Positions 15,539-24,313 of a stretch of DNA of 64,000 bases are shown here, in pieces. The notes under the pieces are model-generated. The model was given only the letters and a program-made list of their open reading frames with translations. It made no database searches and was not told the origin of the DNA. The translations under genes were made by a program, and so were the position numbers. Where the stretch lies: positions 118,028 through 182,027 of the forward strand of contig CAJTSM010000001.1 of NCBI GenBank assembly GCA_910578935.1, given 5' to 3'. Within the stretch, counting starts at the first letter, position 1; each line of letters starts with the position of its first letter. The stretch is from an uncultured Oscillibacter sp. Lineage in GTDB: Bacteria; Bacillota; Clostridia; Oscillospirales; Oscillospiraceae.

Positions 15539-16249
15539 ATGGAACATACGACCCAAACCCCGGAAGTCTATGATTTTCGACAGTACGACCGCATTTGGCA
15601 GCGGGTAGCCCCGAATCTGGAACCTTACCCCGGCATGGCAATTCAGCAAATGGCCTCCGCCCGCTCTGAGGCCGCCGCCATTCCCGCGGCTCCGGCCGCG
15701 CCGGCGACTTCCGCACCCATCCTCCCCGCCGCGCCGGAGACGCCTGCCGTCCCCGTCCCTGCCGGTCCCGGACTGACCGTCCAGCAGGAGAGCCAACTTC
15801 CCGGCGCGGAGCAAAATCCCTGCTGCATGGGCACCGAGGCGGCGGAGATGCTGAATGTTATCACCGGCTACGTGGAAGCGGCGCTGTCAGACCGCCGTGA
15901 TCTCCTGGCCCTGGCCCGGCAGGCGCCCTCCTGGGCCCGGAAACCCCTGCGGGACATGGCGGCGGACCTCCAGGACCAGGCCCGGCGGCTGATGGCGGCC
16001 CACTACCTCATCACCGGACGGCGTTACCGCCCCAGCGTCCATACGGAGCGCGTTTACGTAGGCCGTTGGTGCCCCGCCCTCCGGGAACGCTACCACGCGG
16101 CGGCTTGCAGCGGCTTCAATTACGCCCGTTCCTCTGAAGACACTATAGACCCCTGCCTTGCCAAACTGTTTGAGGAGATGAGCCGGGAGTCCTACCGCCA
16201 CGCGGAGGATCTGATGGGGCTGCTCCAGCGGAGCCTGCAAAGCACATAA
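15539..16249 (+). CDS. Conserved-looking protein of unknown function with Ala/Pro linker
   Basis: A 236-residue soluble protein I do not recognise. Residues 1-40 are charged and aromatic, about residues 41-92 are an Ala/Pro-rich linker (repeated AAP and PAP), and the C-terminal two-thirds is strongly helical with CCMGTEAAEML, two arginine-rich helices and RHAEDLMGLL. The helical part resembles ferritin-like or rubrerythrin-like bundles in character, but I see no clear metal-ligand pair. The ATG at 15539 follows GGAAAAGGAGGGAGCC. It is transcribed divergently from sufCB and ends at its own terminator. Confidence 0.7.
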   Translation: MEHTTQTPEVYDFRQYDRIWQRVAPNLEPYPGMAIQQMASARSEAAAIPAAPAAPATSAPILPAAPETPAVPVPAGPGLTVQQESQLPGAEQNPCCMGTEAAEMLNVITGYVEAALSDRRDLLALARQAPSWARKPLRDMAADLQDQARRLMAAHYLITGRRYRPSVHTERVYVGRWCPALRERYHAAACSGFNYARSSEDTIDPCLAKLFEEMSRESYRHAEDLMGLLQRSLQST

Positions 16250-16257
16250 GATAAGGA

Positions 16258-16284
16258 CCCTCCGTCACAAAGCGGAGGGCCTTT
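16258..16284 (+). terminator. Rho-independent terminator
   Basis: CCCTCCG (16258-16264) and CGGAGGG (16273-16279) form the stem, followed by a CTTT run, directly after the gene at 15539. Confidence 0.65.
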
Positions 16285-16288
16285 CCCT

Positions 16289-16507
16289 TTATCCCCAGAC
16301 CCGCTTGATTTCGTCTCGCTCATACCGGTTTTCCACCCAGTTTTCCAGATACCCGCAGTCGTAGCAGACATAGCGGGCCACCGGAATCCGCTTCACGGTC
16401 AGCGCTCCCGTGATGCAGATGCTGTTGGCGAGATAGCGGTGGGCGTCGTCCGGTACCCGGATCACATCCGTGGAACCGCAGACGGGACAGCGTCTCGTGT
16501 TTTTCAT
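16289..16507 (-). CDS. Small zinc-ribbon protein
   Basis: A 72-residue protein with two paired-cysteine knuckles, CPVCGS near residue 8 and CYDCGY near residue 48, typical of a zinc ribbon. The family and role are unknown; similar small proteins are common in Firmicutes. The ATG at 16507 begins right before the first knuckle; longer starts add only repetitive sequence containing the CGTATAGAC direct duplication. Confidence 0.65.
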   Translation of the reverse strand: MKNTRRCPVCGSTDVIRVPDDAHRYLANSICITGALTVKRIPVARYVCYDCGYLENWVENRYERDEIKRVWG

Positions 16508-16571
16508 ATATCCTCCGTATAGACCGTATAGACCTCTGTAGGGGCCGGGCTCTGTCCCGGCCCGTTTCCAC

Positions 16572-16607
16572 AAAAAACGTTCCTCCAGGCGGGCGCAGAG
16601 GCCCGCC
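16572..16607 (-). terminator. Terminator-like hairpin after the ABC permease
   Basis: On the minus strand a GGCGGGC / GCCCGCC stem (16589-16607) is followed within about 12 bases by six T, just downstream of the permease gene. Confidence 0.5.
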
Positions 16608-16616
16608 CCCGCAAGG

Positions 16617-17204
16617 TCAGTTCACCCGATAGAGTTTCATGGACAGCGGGATGGAAACTGCCGTGGCAGCCACCGCCGCCAAGGGCAGCAGGGCCAAGGC
16701 GGGCATAGGAACGCTGGGCAGCTCATCCGCAATCCCCGCGACCGCTCCGCCGAGAATCGCCACGCCGAAGACGATGATCATGAAACCCCAGCGTCCCCTC
16801 TCTACGCCGAAGCGGAACACTGTGGGCAAGGTGAGATCCAGAGCGATGAGCCCGCCCAGAAAGCTCATCGCCAGGGCGGACAGGGTAGGAGCCTCATGGG
16901 TGAACTTGAACGCCGCCACTTGGAGCACGGCGCTTATCAGCGTAGCCGCCGCCATGCACAGCCAGCCCAGCACGTATTTGCTCAGCACGATGTCCCGCTT
17001 GGAGTAGGGCATCATCGCCGCCAGCTGGTCCCAGTGGCTCCGCTCGTCGTAGGCCATGGCCGTAAAGGGCAGCAGGGCGCACCAGACCACCACAAAAACG
17101 CTGTTGAAAATGCCGCCCACTACGGACATCAGCACCAGGATTAAAATCACCACCCGCATCTGCTTCCACAGTACATAGAAGTCCTTCAAAACCAAAGCCT
17201 TCAT
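16617..17204 (-). CDS. ABC-2 type permease
   Basis: A 195-residue integral membrane protein with about six hydrophobic segments, starting MKALVLKDFYVLWKQ, a common opening of ABC-2 permeases of the YtrC/YhcI kind. It would form the membrane part of an export or antibiotic-resistance ABC transporter with the ATPase encoded just upstream. The start overlaps the ATPase stop by 4 bp (ATGA). The transported substrate is unknown. Confidence 0.82.
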   Translation of the reverse strand: MKALVLKDFYVLWKQMRVVILILVLMSVVGGIFNSVFVVVWCALLPFTAMAYDERSHWDQLAAMMPYSKRDIVLSKYVLGWLCMAAATLISAVLQVAAFKFTHEAPTLSALAMSFLGGLIALDLTLPTVFRFGVERGRWGFMIIVFGVAILGGAVAGIADELPSVPMPALALLPLAAVAATAVSIPLSMKLYRVN

Positions 17205-18052
17205 TTCTTTGCTCCTTTCACCATAAAGAGGATAATGTCCTCCACCGCCGCCCGCTCCAACTCCAGGCCCGCCGGAACCTCCTCCCGCCGGACCAGGGCC
17301 CGGACGCCGCCGTATCCGCTGGCCTCCCGGCCCACGACGGCTTCCTCCCGGAGGCTGTCCAGCTGTTCCGCCGTCCCGGAGAAGACACCGTACATTTCCA
17401 AAAGCCGGTCTTTCTCCTCGCAGAACAGCAGCCGCCCCTGGTGCAGGAAGGCGATGTAGTCGCAGAGCTTTTCCAGGTCGCTTAAAATATGAGAGGAGAT
17501 CAAAATGGAGTGGTCTTCCTCCCGGGTAAACTCGTTGAAAATCTCCAGTACCTCGTCCCGGACAATGGGGTCCAGGCCGGAGGTTGCCTCATCCAGAATC
17601 AGGAGCTTCGGCTGGTGGCTCAGGGCCACGGCGATGGCCAGCTTCATCTTCATACCCCGGGAGAAGTCCTTAAAAGGTTTCTTTTCCGGGAGGTCGAAAC
17701 GGCGGAGGAAATCATCGTACCGTTTCTGTTCCCAGCGCCGGTAGGTTCCCGCCATGACCTTCCCCACCTGGAGGGCGGTGAGCGTCTCGGGATAATACGC
17801 CTCATCCAGGACGACGCCCACCTCCTCTTTAGCGGCCTGGAACTCCGGAGAGGTCACATCTACGCCCAGGACTCTGGCCGTGCCGCTGTCAGGACGAAGT
17901 ACGTTCATCAAAAGGCGGATGGTGGTGGACTTGCCCGCGCCGTTCTCCCCCACCAGGCCGCAGATCGTGCCGCTGGGCACCGTGAGGTTCAGGTCTTGGA
18001 TAGCAAAGCCGGAAAACCGCTTATGGATATGGGTCAGTTCAATGGCATTCAT
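17201..18052 (-). CDS. ABC transporter ATP-binding protein
   Basis: A 283-residue ATPase. It has Walker A GENGAGKST near residue 36, signature FSRGMKMKLAIA near residue 134 and Walker B LLILDEATSGLD near residue 155. The C-terminal 70 residues are a variable regulatory tail. It drives the permease encoded downstream. The gene overlaps both neighbours by 4 bp (ATGA), so the regulator, ATPase and permease are one translationally coupled operon. Confidence 0.92.
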   Translation of the reverse strand: MNAIELTHIHKRFSGFAIQDLNLTVPSGTICGLVGENGAGKSTTIRLLMNVLRPDSGTARVLGVDVTSPEFQAAKEEVGVVLDEAYYPETLTALQVGKVMAGTYRRWEQKRYDDFLRRFDLPEKKPFKDFSRGMKMKLAIAVALSHQPKLLILDEATSGLDPIVRDEVLEIFNEFTREEDHSILISSHILSDLEKLCDYIAFLHQGRLLFCEEKDRLLEMYGVFSGTAEQLDSLREEAVVGREASGYGGVRALVRREEVPAGLELERAAVEDIILFMVKGAKK

Positions 18053-18429
18053 CGATTCTCCTCCTCCAATAGGACACGCAGCATGTCAATTAGTTCCTCC
18101 ACCGTCAGTCCGCAGCCCTTTGCCAATCCGGCGGCGGCGGTCAGGTGGTCCTCCAGCTCCTTGAGCTGCTGTTCCCGGATCAGATCCAGGTTTTTCTCCG
18201 CCACAAAGCAGCCTTTCCCAGCCACGGTAAACAAAAAACCCTCGGCCTCCAGCTCATCATAGGCCCGCTTGGTGGTAATAACGGAGATTTTCAAATCCTT
18301 GGCCAGTGCCCGGATGGAGGGCAGGGCCTCTCCCGGCAGCAAGGCCCCGGCGATGATCTGGGCTTTCAGCTGGGTGTAGATCTGCTCATAAATGGGCTGG
18401 TTGGCGGTGTTGCGGATGATAATTTCCAT
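18049..18429 (-). CDS. GntR-family (YtrA-type) transcriptional regulator
   Basis: A 126-residue regulator with an N-terminal winged helix (QPIYEQIYTQLKAQI, LPSIRALAKDLKIS, TTKRAYDELEAEG) and a short C-terminal dimerising helix rather than a ligand domain, as in the YtrA subfamily. YtrA proteins repress their own operon of ABC exporters and respond to cell-wall-active antibiotics. It is first in the operon, overlapping the ATPase gene by 4 bp. A palindrome at the promoter start site is the likely operator. Confidence 0.9.
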   Translation of the reverse strand: MEIIIRNTANQPIYEQIYTQLKAQIIAGALLPGEALPSIRALAKDLKISVITTKRAYDELEAEGFLFTVAGKGCFVAEKNLDLIREQQLKELEDHLTAAAGLAKGCGLTVEELIDMLRVLLEEENR

Positions 18430-18447
18430 GGAAGCCCCCCTCCATTT

Positions 18448-18489
18448 TACTGTTCATATACAGTATACACAGAATAAACAGTTTGTCAA
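18448..18489 (-). promoter_or_regulatory. Promoter and operator of the YtrA-type operon
   Basis: On the minus strand TTGACA (18484-18489) and TATACT (18462-18467) have 16-bp spacing. A palindrome TACTGT-N6-ACAGTA (18448-18465) overlaps the -10 and start point, as expected for autorepression by the GntR-type regulator. Confidence 0.65.
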
Positions 18490-18574
18490 GAGTCTCCTAC
18501 AAAAAATTTTCCTGGGAAATCTCTTCCGGTTGTGGTATACTACCCCTGGAAAACCGGCTAAAGGGGGCAAAGCC

Positions 18575-19567
18575 ATGAAAACCGTCAGCGGCGTCAGCAA
18601 CTGGAAACTGATCCTTCGCCGGGAAGCGGATGGAATTACCATTCTTCGGGCCGGGACCCCCGATGTGCGGGCCGTTCTCCCGGACCGGCTTTTCGATTTA
18701 CCGGTAACCGCCTTGGGCAGCCGGGCCCTGGCCCCGGAGCGGCAGGCGGACGGTCTGCCTTCCGGAGCGGAAACCGTTCTGGTTTCCTGCGTTCCCCCGG
18801 AAGAAGGGGCGGTGTGGAATAACCGTGCCCTTCGGGACCTGACCCTGCCGGAATCCATAGGAGCAGTGGGAGACTACGCCCTGTTGAACTGCTCCTCTTT
18901 GAAGACCCTTCGTATTTATGACGGCGTGACCCGCTGGGGCGGAGGGACACTGATGAACTGCCGCAGCCTGAACACCCTTCACTTGACCCGGACCGGCCAA
19001 ACCCAGGGAGAGGCCCTGGCCTGGTTTGCCGGAGAGCTGTCCCGAGAACTGGACGTAACCGTTTATGGCCCCGGTGAAAAAAACACCCGGCTGCTGTTTC
19101 CGGAATATACGGAGCTCTATGAGGAGAATTGCCCTGCCCACCATTTCGATTATTTTATCTCCGGCGCAGGCTATCCCTATCACCACTGCTTCCGGCAAAA
19201 ACGCCTGTCCCTCAAGGAATACGACGCCCTCTGGCGGGACTTCCTGGGCATGGAACATGAAGAATCCGCCGCTCTCCGGCTAGCCTGGTACCGCCTTCGC
19301 TGGCCTGTGGAGCTGGGGGAAACCGCGGCGGCGGGCTACCGCGCCTATTTGAAGAACCACGCTGGGGAAACCCTACGCCTCCTGCTGGAGGAAGAAGATG
19401 GAGAAGCCCTTCCCTTCCTTCTGGAGCTGACGGAGCCGGACCGGGAAACCCTCTCTGACGCTTGTGGTCTGGCCCGCGAAACAGGGGCCACGGCGGCCTT
19501 GGCGATCCTGCTGGAGGAGCAGCACCGCCGTTTTCCCGCCGGACTGGAGAAATCCTTTACACTGTAG
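18575..19567 (+). CDS. Leucine-rich repeat (LRR_5/BspA-like) protein
   Basis: A 330-residue protein whose first half has BspA-like leucine-rich repeats: segments such as LRDLTLPESIGAVGDYALLNC, SSLKTLRIYDGV and RSLNTLHLTRTG follow each other at about 23-residue spacing. The second half is helical and charged without a domain I know. No signal peptide is visible, so it is probably cytoplasmic. The ATG at 18575 is preceded by AAGGGGGC. The downstream VWA gene starts 16 bp after the stop, so the two are probably cotranscribed. The function is unknown; a scaffold for the VWA/AAA pair is one inference. Confidence 0.7.
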   Translation: MKTVSGVSNWKLILRREADGITILRAGTPDVRAVLPDRLFDLPVTALGSRALAPERQADGLPSGAETVLVSCVPPEEGAVWNNRALRDLTLPESIGAVGDYALLNCSSLKTLRIYDGVTRWGGGTLMNCRSLNTLHLTRTGQTQGEALAWFAGELSRELDVTVYGPGEKNTRLLFPEYTELYEENCPAHHFDYFISGAGYPYHHCFRQKRLSLKEYDALWRDFLGMEHEESAALRLAWYRLRWPVELGETAAAGYRAYLKNHAGETLRLLLEEEDGEALPFLLELTEPDRETLSDACGLARETGATAALAILLEEQHRRFPAGLEKSFTL

Positions 19568-19583
19568 AAGGACCAATGGATTT

Positions 19584-20933
19584 ATGGAACAGAAAGACGT
19601 TTCTGAAATAGGTCAGGACATCCTCTTCGCCTCCCGGAATGAGCTGTATATGAACCTGCCTTATCTGGACGCGGTCCTCTGCGCCCTGGCCTTCGCCCCC
19701 GGCGGAGAAGTGACGCTGTCCTTGGCCACCGATGGGGAAACACTGTACTACGACGGGGCATGGCTGGCAGACCGCTATCTTCGGAGCCGGGTCTGGACCT
19801 GCCGGGCCTATCTTCATACCATTTTTCACTGTATGCTCCGGCACCTGGCAAAGAAACGGGGCAAGGTTTCGGAGCTGTGGGACCTCAGCTGTGACGCAGC
19901 GGTGGAGAGCATTCTGGATGAATTGGATTACCCCTGCCTGAATACCGGCCCGGTCCCCCAAAAGCAGAAATTCTATGGCGAGTGCAGAAGGGACATGCCG
20001 GTGCTGACGGCAGAAGGCATCTACCGCCGCCTTCTGCGCCTGAGTCTGCCGGAATATGAGATTGCCCAGCTCCAGCGGGCTTTCCTGGTGGACGACCACG
20101 GCCTCTGGGACCCGGAGCGGCAGGACAATGAGGAGCGGAGCCGCCGCCAGGACCAGAAGTGGCAGGACCTCTCCGGCAAGACCCAGACGGGCCTGGAGAC
20201 GGTTCTCTCAGACAAGGGAACCGGCGGGGAAACCGTTCTGGAGCAAGTTCGGGTTGCGGTCCGGGACGATGTGGACTACCGGGCCTTTCTCCGCCGTTTC
20301 GCCGCCCCAAGGGAAGTGGCCGCGGTAGACGGGGACGCCTTTGATTACGGTTTTTATTCCTACGGCCTCCGGCTCTACGGGAACATGCCTCTGGTGGAAC
20401 CGCCGGAAACCCGGGAAGAAAAACGTATTGAGGATTTTGTTATTGCCGTGGACACTTCCATGTCCACCTCCGGGGAACGGGTCCGGCAGTTTTTGGCCTG
20501 TACCTATGCCATCCTGCGCAGCGCCGGGACTTTTACCCGAAAGGTCAATATCCGGATCATCCAATGTGACGACCAAATTCGCTCCGACGACGTGATTTGT
20601 GACCTGGAGGATTTGCGGGCCTACATGGAGGATTTCCAGCTCACCGGCGGCAGCGCCACGGATTTCCGCCCGGTGTTTGAACATGTGGCGAAGCTCCAGG
20701 AGTCGGGGGCCTTTACCAGCCTCCGGGGACTCGTCTACTTCACCGACGGCATGGGGATCTACCCGGAAAAGCGCACGCCCTACGAAACGGCGTTCATTCT
20801 TCTGGGGGAGCCTCCCCTTTCGGTGAAGACGCCGCCCTGGGCCATCCGGCTGGTGCTGGAGGCCCCGGACCTGGAACGGGCGGCGGAGGAACTGCCGGAG
20901 GAACTTGATTTGAGCGAGCTGCCGGAACTGTAA
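19584..20933 (+). CDS. VWA-domain putative metallopeptidase-like protein (DUF2201 type)
   Basis: A 449-residue cytoplasmic protein. The N-terminal region has a histidine cluster HTIFHCMLRH (H78, H82, H87) resembling the zinc site of the DUF2201 N-domain. The C-terminal half is a von Willebrand factor A fold whose metal-ion site is DTSMS (D290, S292, S294), with TGGSATDFRP and a later YFTDG as the remaining ligands. VWA proteins of this kind partner with MoxR-type AAA ATPases as metal-inserting or remodelling chaperones; such an ATPase is encoded at 22308. The substrate is unknown. The conserved catalytic glutamate of a true HExxH is absent, so peptidase activity is doubtful. Confidence 0.78.
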   Translation: MEQKDVSEIGQDILFASRNELYMNLPYLDAVLCALAFAPGGEVTLSLATDGETLYYDGAWLADRYLRSRVWTCRAYLHTIFHCMLRHLAKKRGKVSELWDLSCDAAVESILDELDYPCLNTGPVPQKQKFYGECRRDMPVLTAEGIYRRLLRLSLPEYEIAQLQRAFLVDDHGLWDPERQDNEERSRRQDQKWQDLSGKTQTGLETVLSDKGTGGETVLEQVRVAVRDDVDYRAFLRRFAAPREVAAVDGDAFDYGFYSYGLRLYGNMPLVEPPETREEKRIEDFVIAVDTSMSTSGERVRQFLACTYAILRSAGTFTRKVNIRIIQCDDQIRSDDVICDLEDLRAYMEDFQLTGGSATDFRPVFEHVAKLQESGAFTSLRGLVYFTDGMGIYPEKRTPYETAFILLGEPPLSVKTPPWAIRLVLEAPDLERAAEELPEELDLSELPEL

Positions 20934-20944
20934 AGGAGGCGTTT

Positions 20945-21535
20945 ATGCTGTCTGAAATCGTGAACCGAAGGAGCATTCGCGCCTATCTGCCCAGGCTGGT
21001 TTCCAGAGCGGATATTGAAACCGTGCTGCGGGCAGGGGCCCTGGCCCCCTCATCCAAAAACCGCCAGCCCTGGCGCTTCACCGTAACTCTTGGCGCGAAA
21101 AAAGAGGAATCGCTGGCCGCCATGGCCCGGGGACTGGAGGAGGAGGCCCGCCGTCCCCTTCTGCCGGAGAGCGCCCGGCATCTCGGCGGGGCAATCCAGA
21201 CACTGGCCGTCATGAAACAAGCCCCGGCGCTTATCTTCGTCACAAATCCAATGGACCGGGACCCGAGACAGGCGCTCAATGCGGATGAACGGATTTCCGA
21301 GCTCTGCAACGCCCAGTCCTTAGGAGCCTGTTTGGAAAACATGGTGCTCCAAGCCACGGCGCTGGGTCTGGGCAGTCTTTGGATCTGCGATATCTATTTT
21401 GCCTATGACGCGCTGCGGGAATGGATCGGCGGACAGGGCGCCCTGGCAGCCGCCATGGCTCTGGGCTACGCCTCCGAAGCCCCGCCGCCCCGTCCCCGGA
21501 AGCCTCTGGAGCAGCTGGTAGAGTGGAGGGAGTAA
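20945..21535 (+). CDS. Nitroreductase-family FMN protein
   Basis: A 196-residue nitroreductase fold protein. The start EIVNRRSIRAYLP is the typical FMN phosphate-binding segment, APSSKNRQPWRF follows near residue 34, and GLGSLWICD near residue 140 contacts the flavin. It reduces nitro compounds, quinones or flavins with NAD(P)H in the cytoplasm; the substrate is not predictable. The gene starts 11 bp after the VWA gene with AAAGGAGG, so it is in the same operon. Confidence 0.88.
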   Translation: MLSEIVNRRSIRAYLPRLVSRADIETVLRAGALAPSSKNRQPWRFTVTLGAKKEESLAAMARGLEEEARRPLLPESARHLGGAIQTLAVMKQAPALIFVTNPMDRDPRQALNADERISELCNAQSLGACLENMVLQATALGLGSLWICDIYFAYDALREWIGGQGALAAAMALGYASEAPPPRPRKPLEQLVEWRE

Positions 21536-21788
21536 GGATTCCGCCGGGAGAAGGCCAGTCCCGGGGGCGGGCGGGGGCAAAGCCCCTCCTCTACAGGGTG
21601 TTCTACCGATAGAAAGGCAGTTCCTGAGGGAATGGCCCGCAAAGGGTGCGGGCCCCACAGGTAAGTTTCCTCCTCCAACCGCCAGCTTAGCGGCAGCGAG
21701 GAGGGCCGGACAGACCTTGCTTCAACCTCCACCCCCCCCGCTCAAACTACGCTTCGGACGGAAGACTTGCGTATCAAACCGTCTGTAC
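21536..21788. other. Non-coding GC-rich stretch
   Basis: No supported gene. It contains GC-rich inverted sequence such as GGGGCAAAGCCCC and GCCCGCAAAGGGTGCGGGC, which may act as a terminator or be dispersed intergenic repeat sequence after the nitroreductase gene. Confidence 0.4.
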
Positions 21789-21955
21789 CTAGGGGCTGTT
21801 TGAAAAATAGAGGAATGCCCAACGACGAGAGATTTTTTCGCTGGGCAAGGCGATTTTCCGCAGGAATCCTGGCGGATTTCAAGGGAAATCAACGAAGCGT
21901 CAGCGGAAAAATATCCGCCGATTGGGTGTTTTGGCATTTTTCAAACAGCCCCTAG
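21789..21955 (+). mobile_element. MITE-like inverted-repeat element, copy 2
   Basis: A 167-bp element with perfect 20-bp terminal inverted repeats (CTAGGGGCTGTTTGAAAAAT at the left and its complement at the right). The outermost CTAG or TA on both sides may be a target-site duplication. There is no coding capacity. It aligns with the copy at 10924-11083 in reverse orientation. Its perfect ends suggest it is younger than copy 1. It separates the VWA/nitroreductase genes from the MoxR ATPase gene. Confidence 0.75.
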
Positions 21956-22307
21956 CCGCGCCCCCGTGCCGCGCCCCCGTTTTCTCTCTTCCACCGTGCA
22001 CAGCGTATTTTCTTCCGGCCTAAGAGCCGCCGCTTTGCGGCGGTTGGCCTCCGACACGCGTCTTAGGACGCAGTCTCTTTTCGCAAAACAGGGGCCCCCG
22101 CCGGAGCCCAGCGAAGCGGGTCCGGTGGGGAGAGGAGGAAGGAACGGAGCAGAGCGGAGCTTTCGCCGTCAGGCGGAAACGGAGTGGGCGGAGTTTCTTC
22201 CGACGACATGGGGAGTGCCTTGCACCAGCCATCATCATGGCTGAAATCCCCCCCGCCCGCAAGGGCGAATACCATCTCCCCTTCCAGGGGACCAGGAAGG
22301 ACAACCT
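21956..22307. other. Non-coding stretch with nested hairpins
   Basis: No supported gene. A hairpin CCGCCGC-TTT-GCGGCGG (about 22027-22043) is enclosed by CCTAAGA and TCTTAGG arms (about 22019-22069). The region directly precedes the MoxR gene and may be its untranslated leader. Confidence 0.4.
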
Positions 22308-23861
22308 ATGAACATCAAACAAGCCAAGCAAGAGATTGCAAACACCTTAAAAGCTTACCTGGCCAAGGACGAATGGGGAAATTACTTGATTCCTCCCATC
22401 CGCCAGCGGCCCATCCTTCTGATGGGCCCTCCCGGCGTGGGCAAAACTCAAATTATGGAGCAGGTTGCCGCCGAAACCGGCGTGGGCCTGGTGTCCTACA
22501 CCATTACTCACCACACCCGGCAAAGCGCCGTGGGGCTTCCCTTCATTGAAAAGCGGACTTACGGCGGAGTGGAGTACTCCGTCACCGAGTACACCATGAG
22601 TGAAATTCTGGCCTCCGTCTACGGCCTGATGGAGAAAACCGGCCTCCGGGAGGGCATCCTTTTTCTGGACGAGATCAACTGCGTTTCGGAAACTCTGGCT
22701 CCCATGATGCTGCAATTCCTCCAGTGCAAAACCTTCGGCAACCAGCGGTTGCCGGAGGGCTGGCTGATTGCCGCCGCCGGGAATCCACCGGAGTATAACC
22801 GCTCTGTCCGGGACTTCGACGTGGTAACTCTGGACCGGGTAAAGCGCATTGACGTTCAGGAAGATTTTTCCGTCTGGAAGGAGTACGCCCGGCAAAAGGG
22901 CCTTCACGGAGCGGTTGTATCCTATTTGGACATCAAAAAAGAGAATTTCTACCGAGTGGAAACTACGGCGGAGGGTATTCAGTTTGCCACTGCCCGAGGC
23001 TGGGAGGACTTGAGCGAACTGCTGGCGGCTTACGAAACCCTGGGCCTCAAGGCGGACCGGGAAGTCGTGGGGCAGTATATCCAGCTCCCCCGCATCGCCC
23101 GGGACTTTGCCAACTATTTGGAACTGTACCATAAATATCAGAACATCTACCATGTAGATGAAATTCTGAACGGGACTTGGAAACCCATCACCGTCCGGGA
23201 GCTCCGGGCCGCACCCTTTGACGAAAAGCTGTCTGTCATGGGTTTGCTCCTCTCTCGCCTCTCCGGCGCCGCCCGGGAAACCCGCCGGCAGGACGCCCTG
23301 TGCGAAAATCTCCACACCGCCCTGACGGAGTTCAAAGAGGCCCTGACCGCCGGAGACTCCCCTTCGGAAATTCTGGAATCCCTGTCCCGCCGCCGGCGGG
23401 AAGACCTGAGACGGACCCGGGACGCCGGCCAATTGGAAAAACGAAGCCAAACCCTGATCCAGCTGGAGATCCATATTCTAGAGGGCTACCACCGCCGCCT
23501 CACAGCGGACGGCCCCACCGCCCCGGAAGCGGCCATGGAGGCAGTCCGAAGCTGGTTCGGACAAGAGGTAGATAAACGGGTTTCCCTGGCCCAGGCAGCC
23601 AAGGCGGAGCTGGATCACGCCTTTGCCTTCCTGGAGGAAACTTTTGGTCAGGGACAGGAACTGGTGCTTTTCGTCACGGAGCTCACCGCCGGCCCCGACA
23701 CCAGCTGGTTCATTGAAATTTTTGGCTGCGACGCCTATTTCCGCCATAACCGGGAGCTGCTCTTTGACGGCACCCAGCACCGGATTCGGGAGGAAATCAT
23801 GGCCGCCGCACTGCCGCAAACTCCGCCCCATCCCCCCCTCTCTGGCGGGCAGGATTCATAA
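22308..23861 (+). CDS. MoxR-type AAA ATPase
   Basis: A 517-residue ATPase. Walker A is GPPGVGKTQ (residues 40-48), Walker B is ILFLDEIN (117-124) and a sensor asparagine lies in AAAGNPPE. The AAA domain occupies about the first 270 residues; the rest is helical and charged. MoxR ATPases pair with VWA proteins such as the one at 19584 to activate or metallate client enzymes. The ATG at 22308 follows a weak AGGAAGGACAACCT site. The stop is followed by a 93-bp gap before the NifU-like gene. Confidence 0.87.
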   Translation: MNIKQAKQEIANTLKAYLAKDEWGNYLIPPIRQRPILLMGPPGVGKTQIMEQVAAETGVGLVSYTITHHTRQSAVGLPFIEKRTYGGVEYSVTEYTMSEILASVYGLMEKTGLREGILFLDEINCVSETLAPMMLQFLQCKTFGNQRLPEGWLIAAAGNPPEYNRSVRDFDVVTLDRVKRIDVQEDFSVWKEYARQKGLHGAVVSYLDIKKENFYRVETTAEGIQFATARGWEDLSELLAAYETLGLKADREVVGQYIQLPRIARDFANYLELYHKYQNIYHVDEILNGTWKPITVRELRAAPFDEKLSVMGLLLSRLSGAARETRRQDALCENLHTALTEFKEALTAGDSPSEILESLSRRRREDLRRTRDAGQLEKRSQTLIQLEIHILEGYHRRLTADGPTAPEAAMEAVRSWFGQEVDKRVSLAQAAKAELDHAFAFLEETFGQGQELVLFVTELTAGPDTSWFIEIFGCDAYFRHNRELLFDGTQHRIREEIMAAALPQTPPHPPLSGGQDS

Positions 23862-23954
23862 CGCTCCCTTACTCCCTCTCTCCACCGCAAACGCTGCGCC
23901 GGCTCACGGCGGGGACTCAAGGAACGGAGCTTCATTTTAAAAAGGAGGAACCTC

Positions 23955-24248
23955 ATGAGCGAAGATTTAAAGCGTATCGAAACTGTGCTGGACGAAAAGG
24001 TCCGCCCCGCCCTTCGGGCCCACGGCGGGGAAATAGCCGTAGACCATCTGGAAGACGGCGTGCTGTATGTGAAACTGCTGGGCCAGTGCGCCGGGTGTCC
24101 TTCGGCCGACCTGACCAGCGAAACCATTGTAGAAGCGGAACTCACCGCCGCCCTGCCGGAGTTAGTGCGGAAAGTGGCGGTCATTCAGACCGTCAGCGAC
24201 GAGTTGTGGGAGCAGGCGAAAAGGCTCCTTAGGGACCACCGCCTGTAA
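23955..24248 (+). CDS. NifU C-terminal domain-like Fe-S carrier
   Basis: A 97-residue NifU-like domain protein. It carries the family's CxxC motif (CAGCPSADLTSETI near residue 49) that binds a 4Fe-4S cluster for transfer to apo-proteins. Length and sequence order match stand-alone Nfu proteins. The ribosome binding site AAAAAGGAGGAACC is strong. It may complement the minimal SufBC system encoded at 13695-15355, but is not in the same operon. Confidence 0.9.
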   Translation: MSEDLKRIETVLDEKVRPALRAHGGEIAVDHLEDGVLYVKLLGQCAGCPSADLTSETIVEAELTAALPELVRKVAVIQTVSDELWEQAKRLLRDHRL

Positions 24249-24313
24249 TCGTCCTGTCATAGATTCCTCCCTCCCCGCATAGGGTTTATCATGTCAACAT
24301 AGGGGAGGACGCT

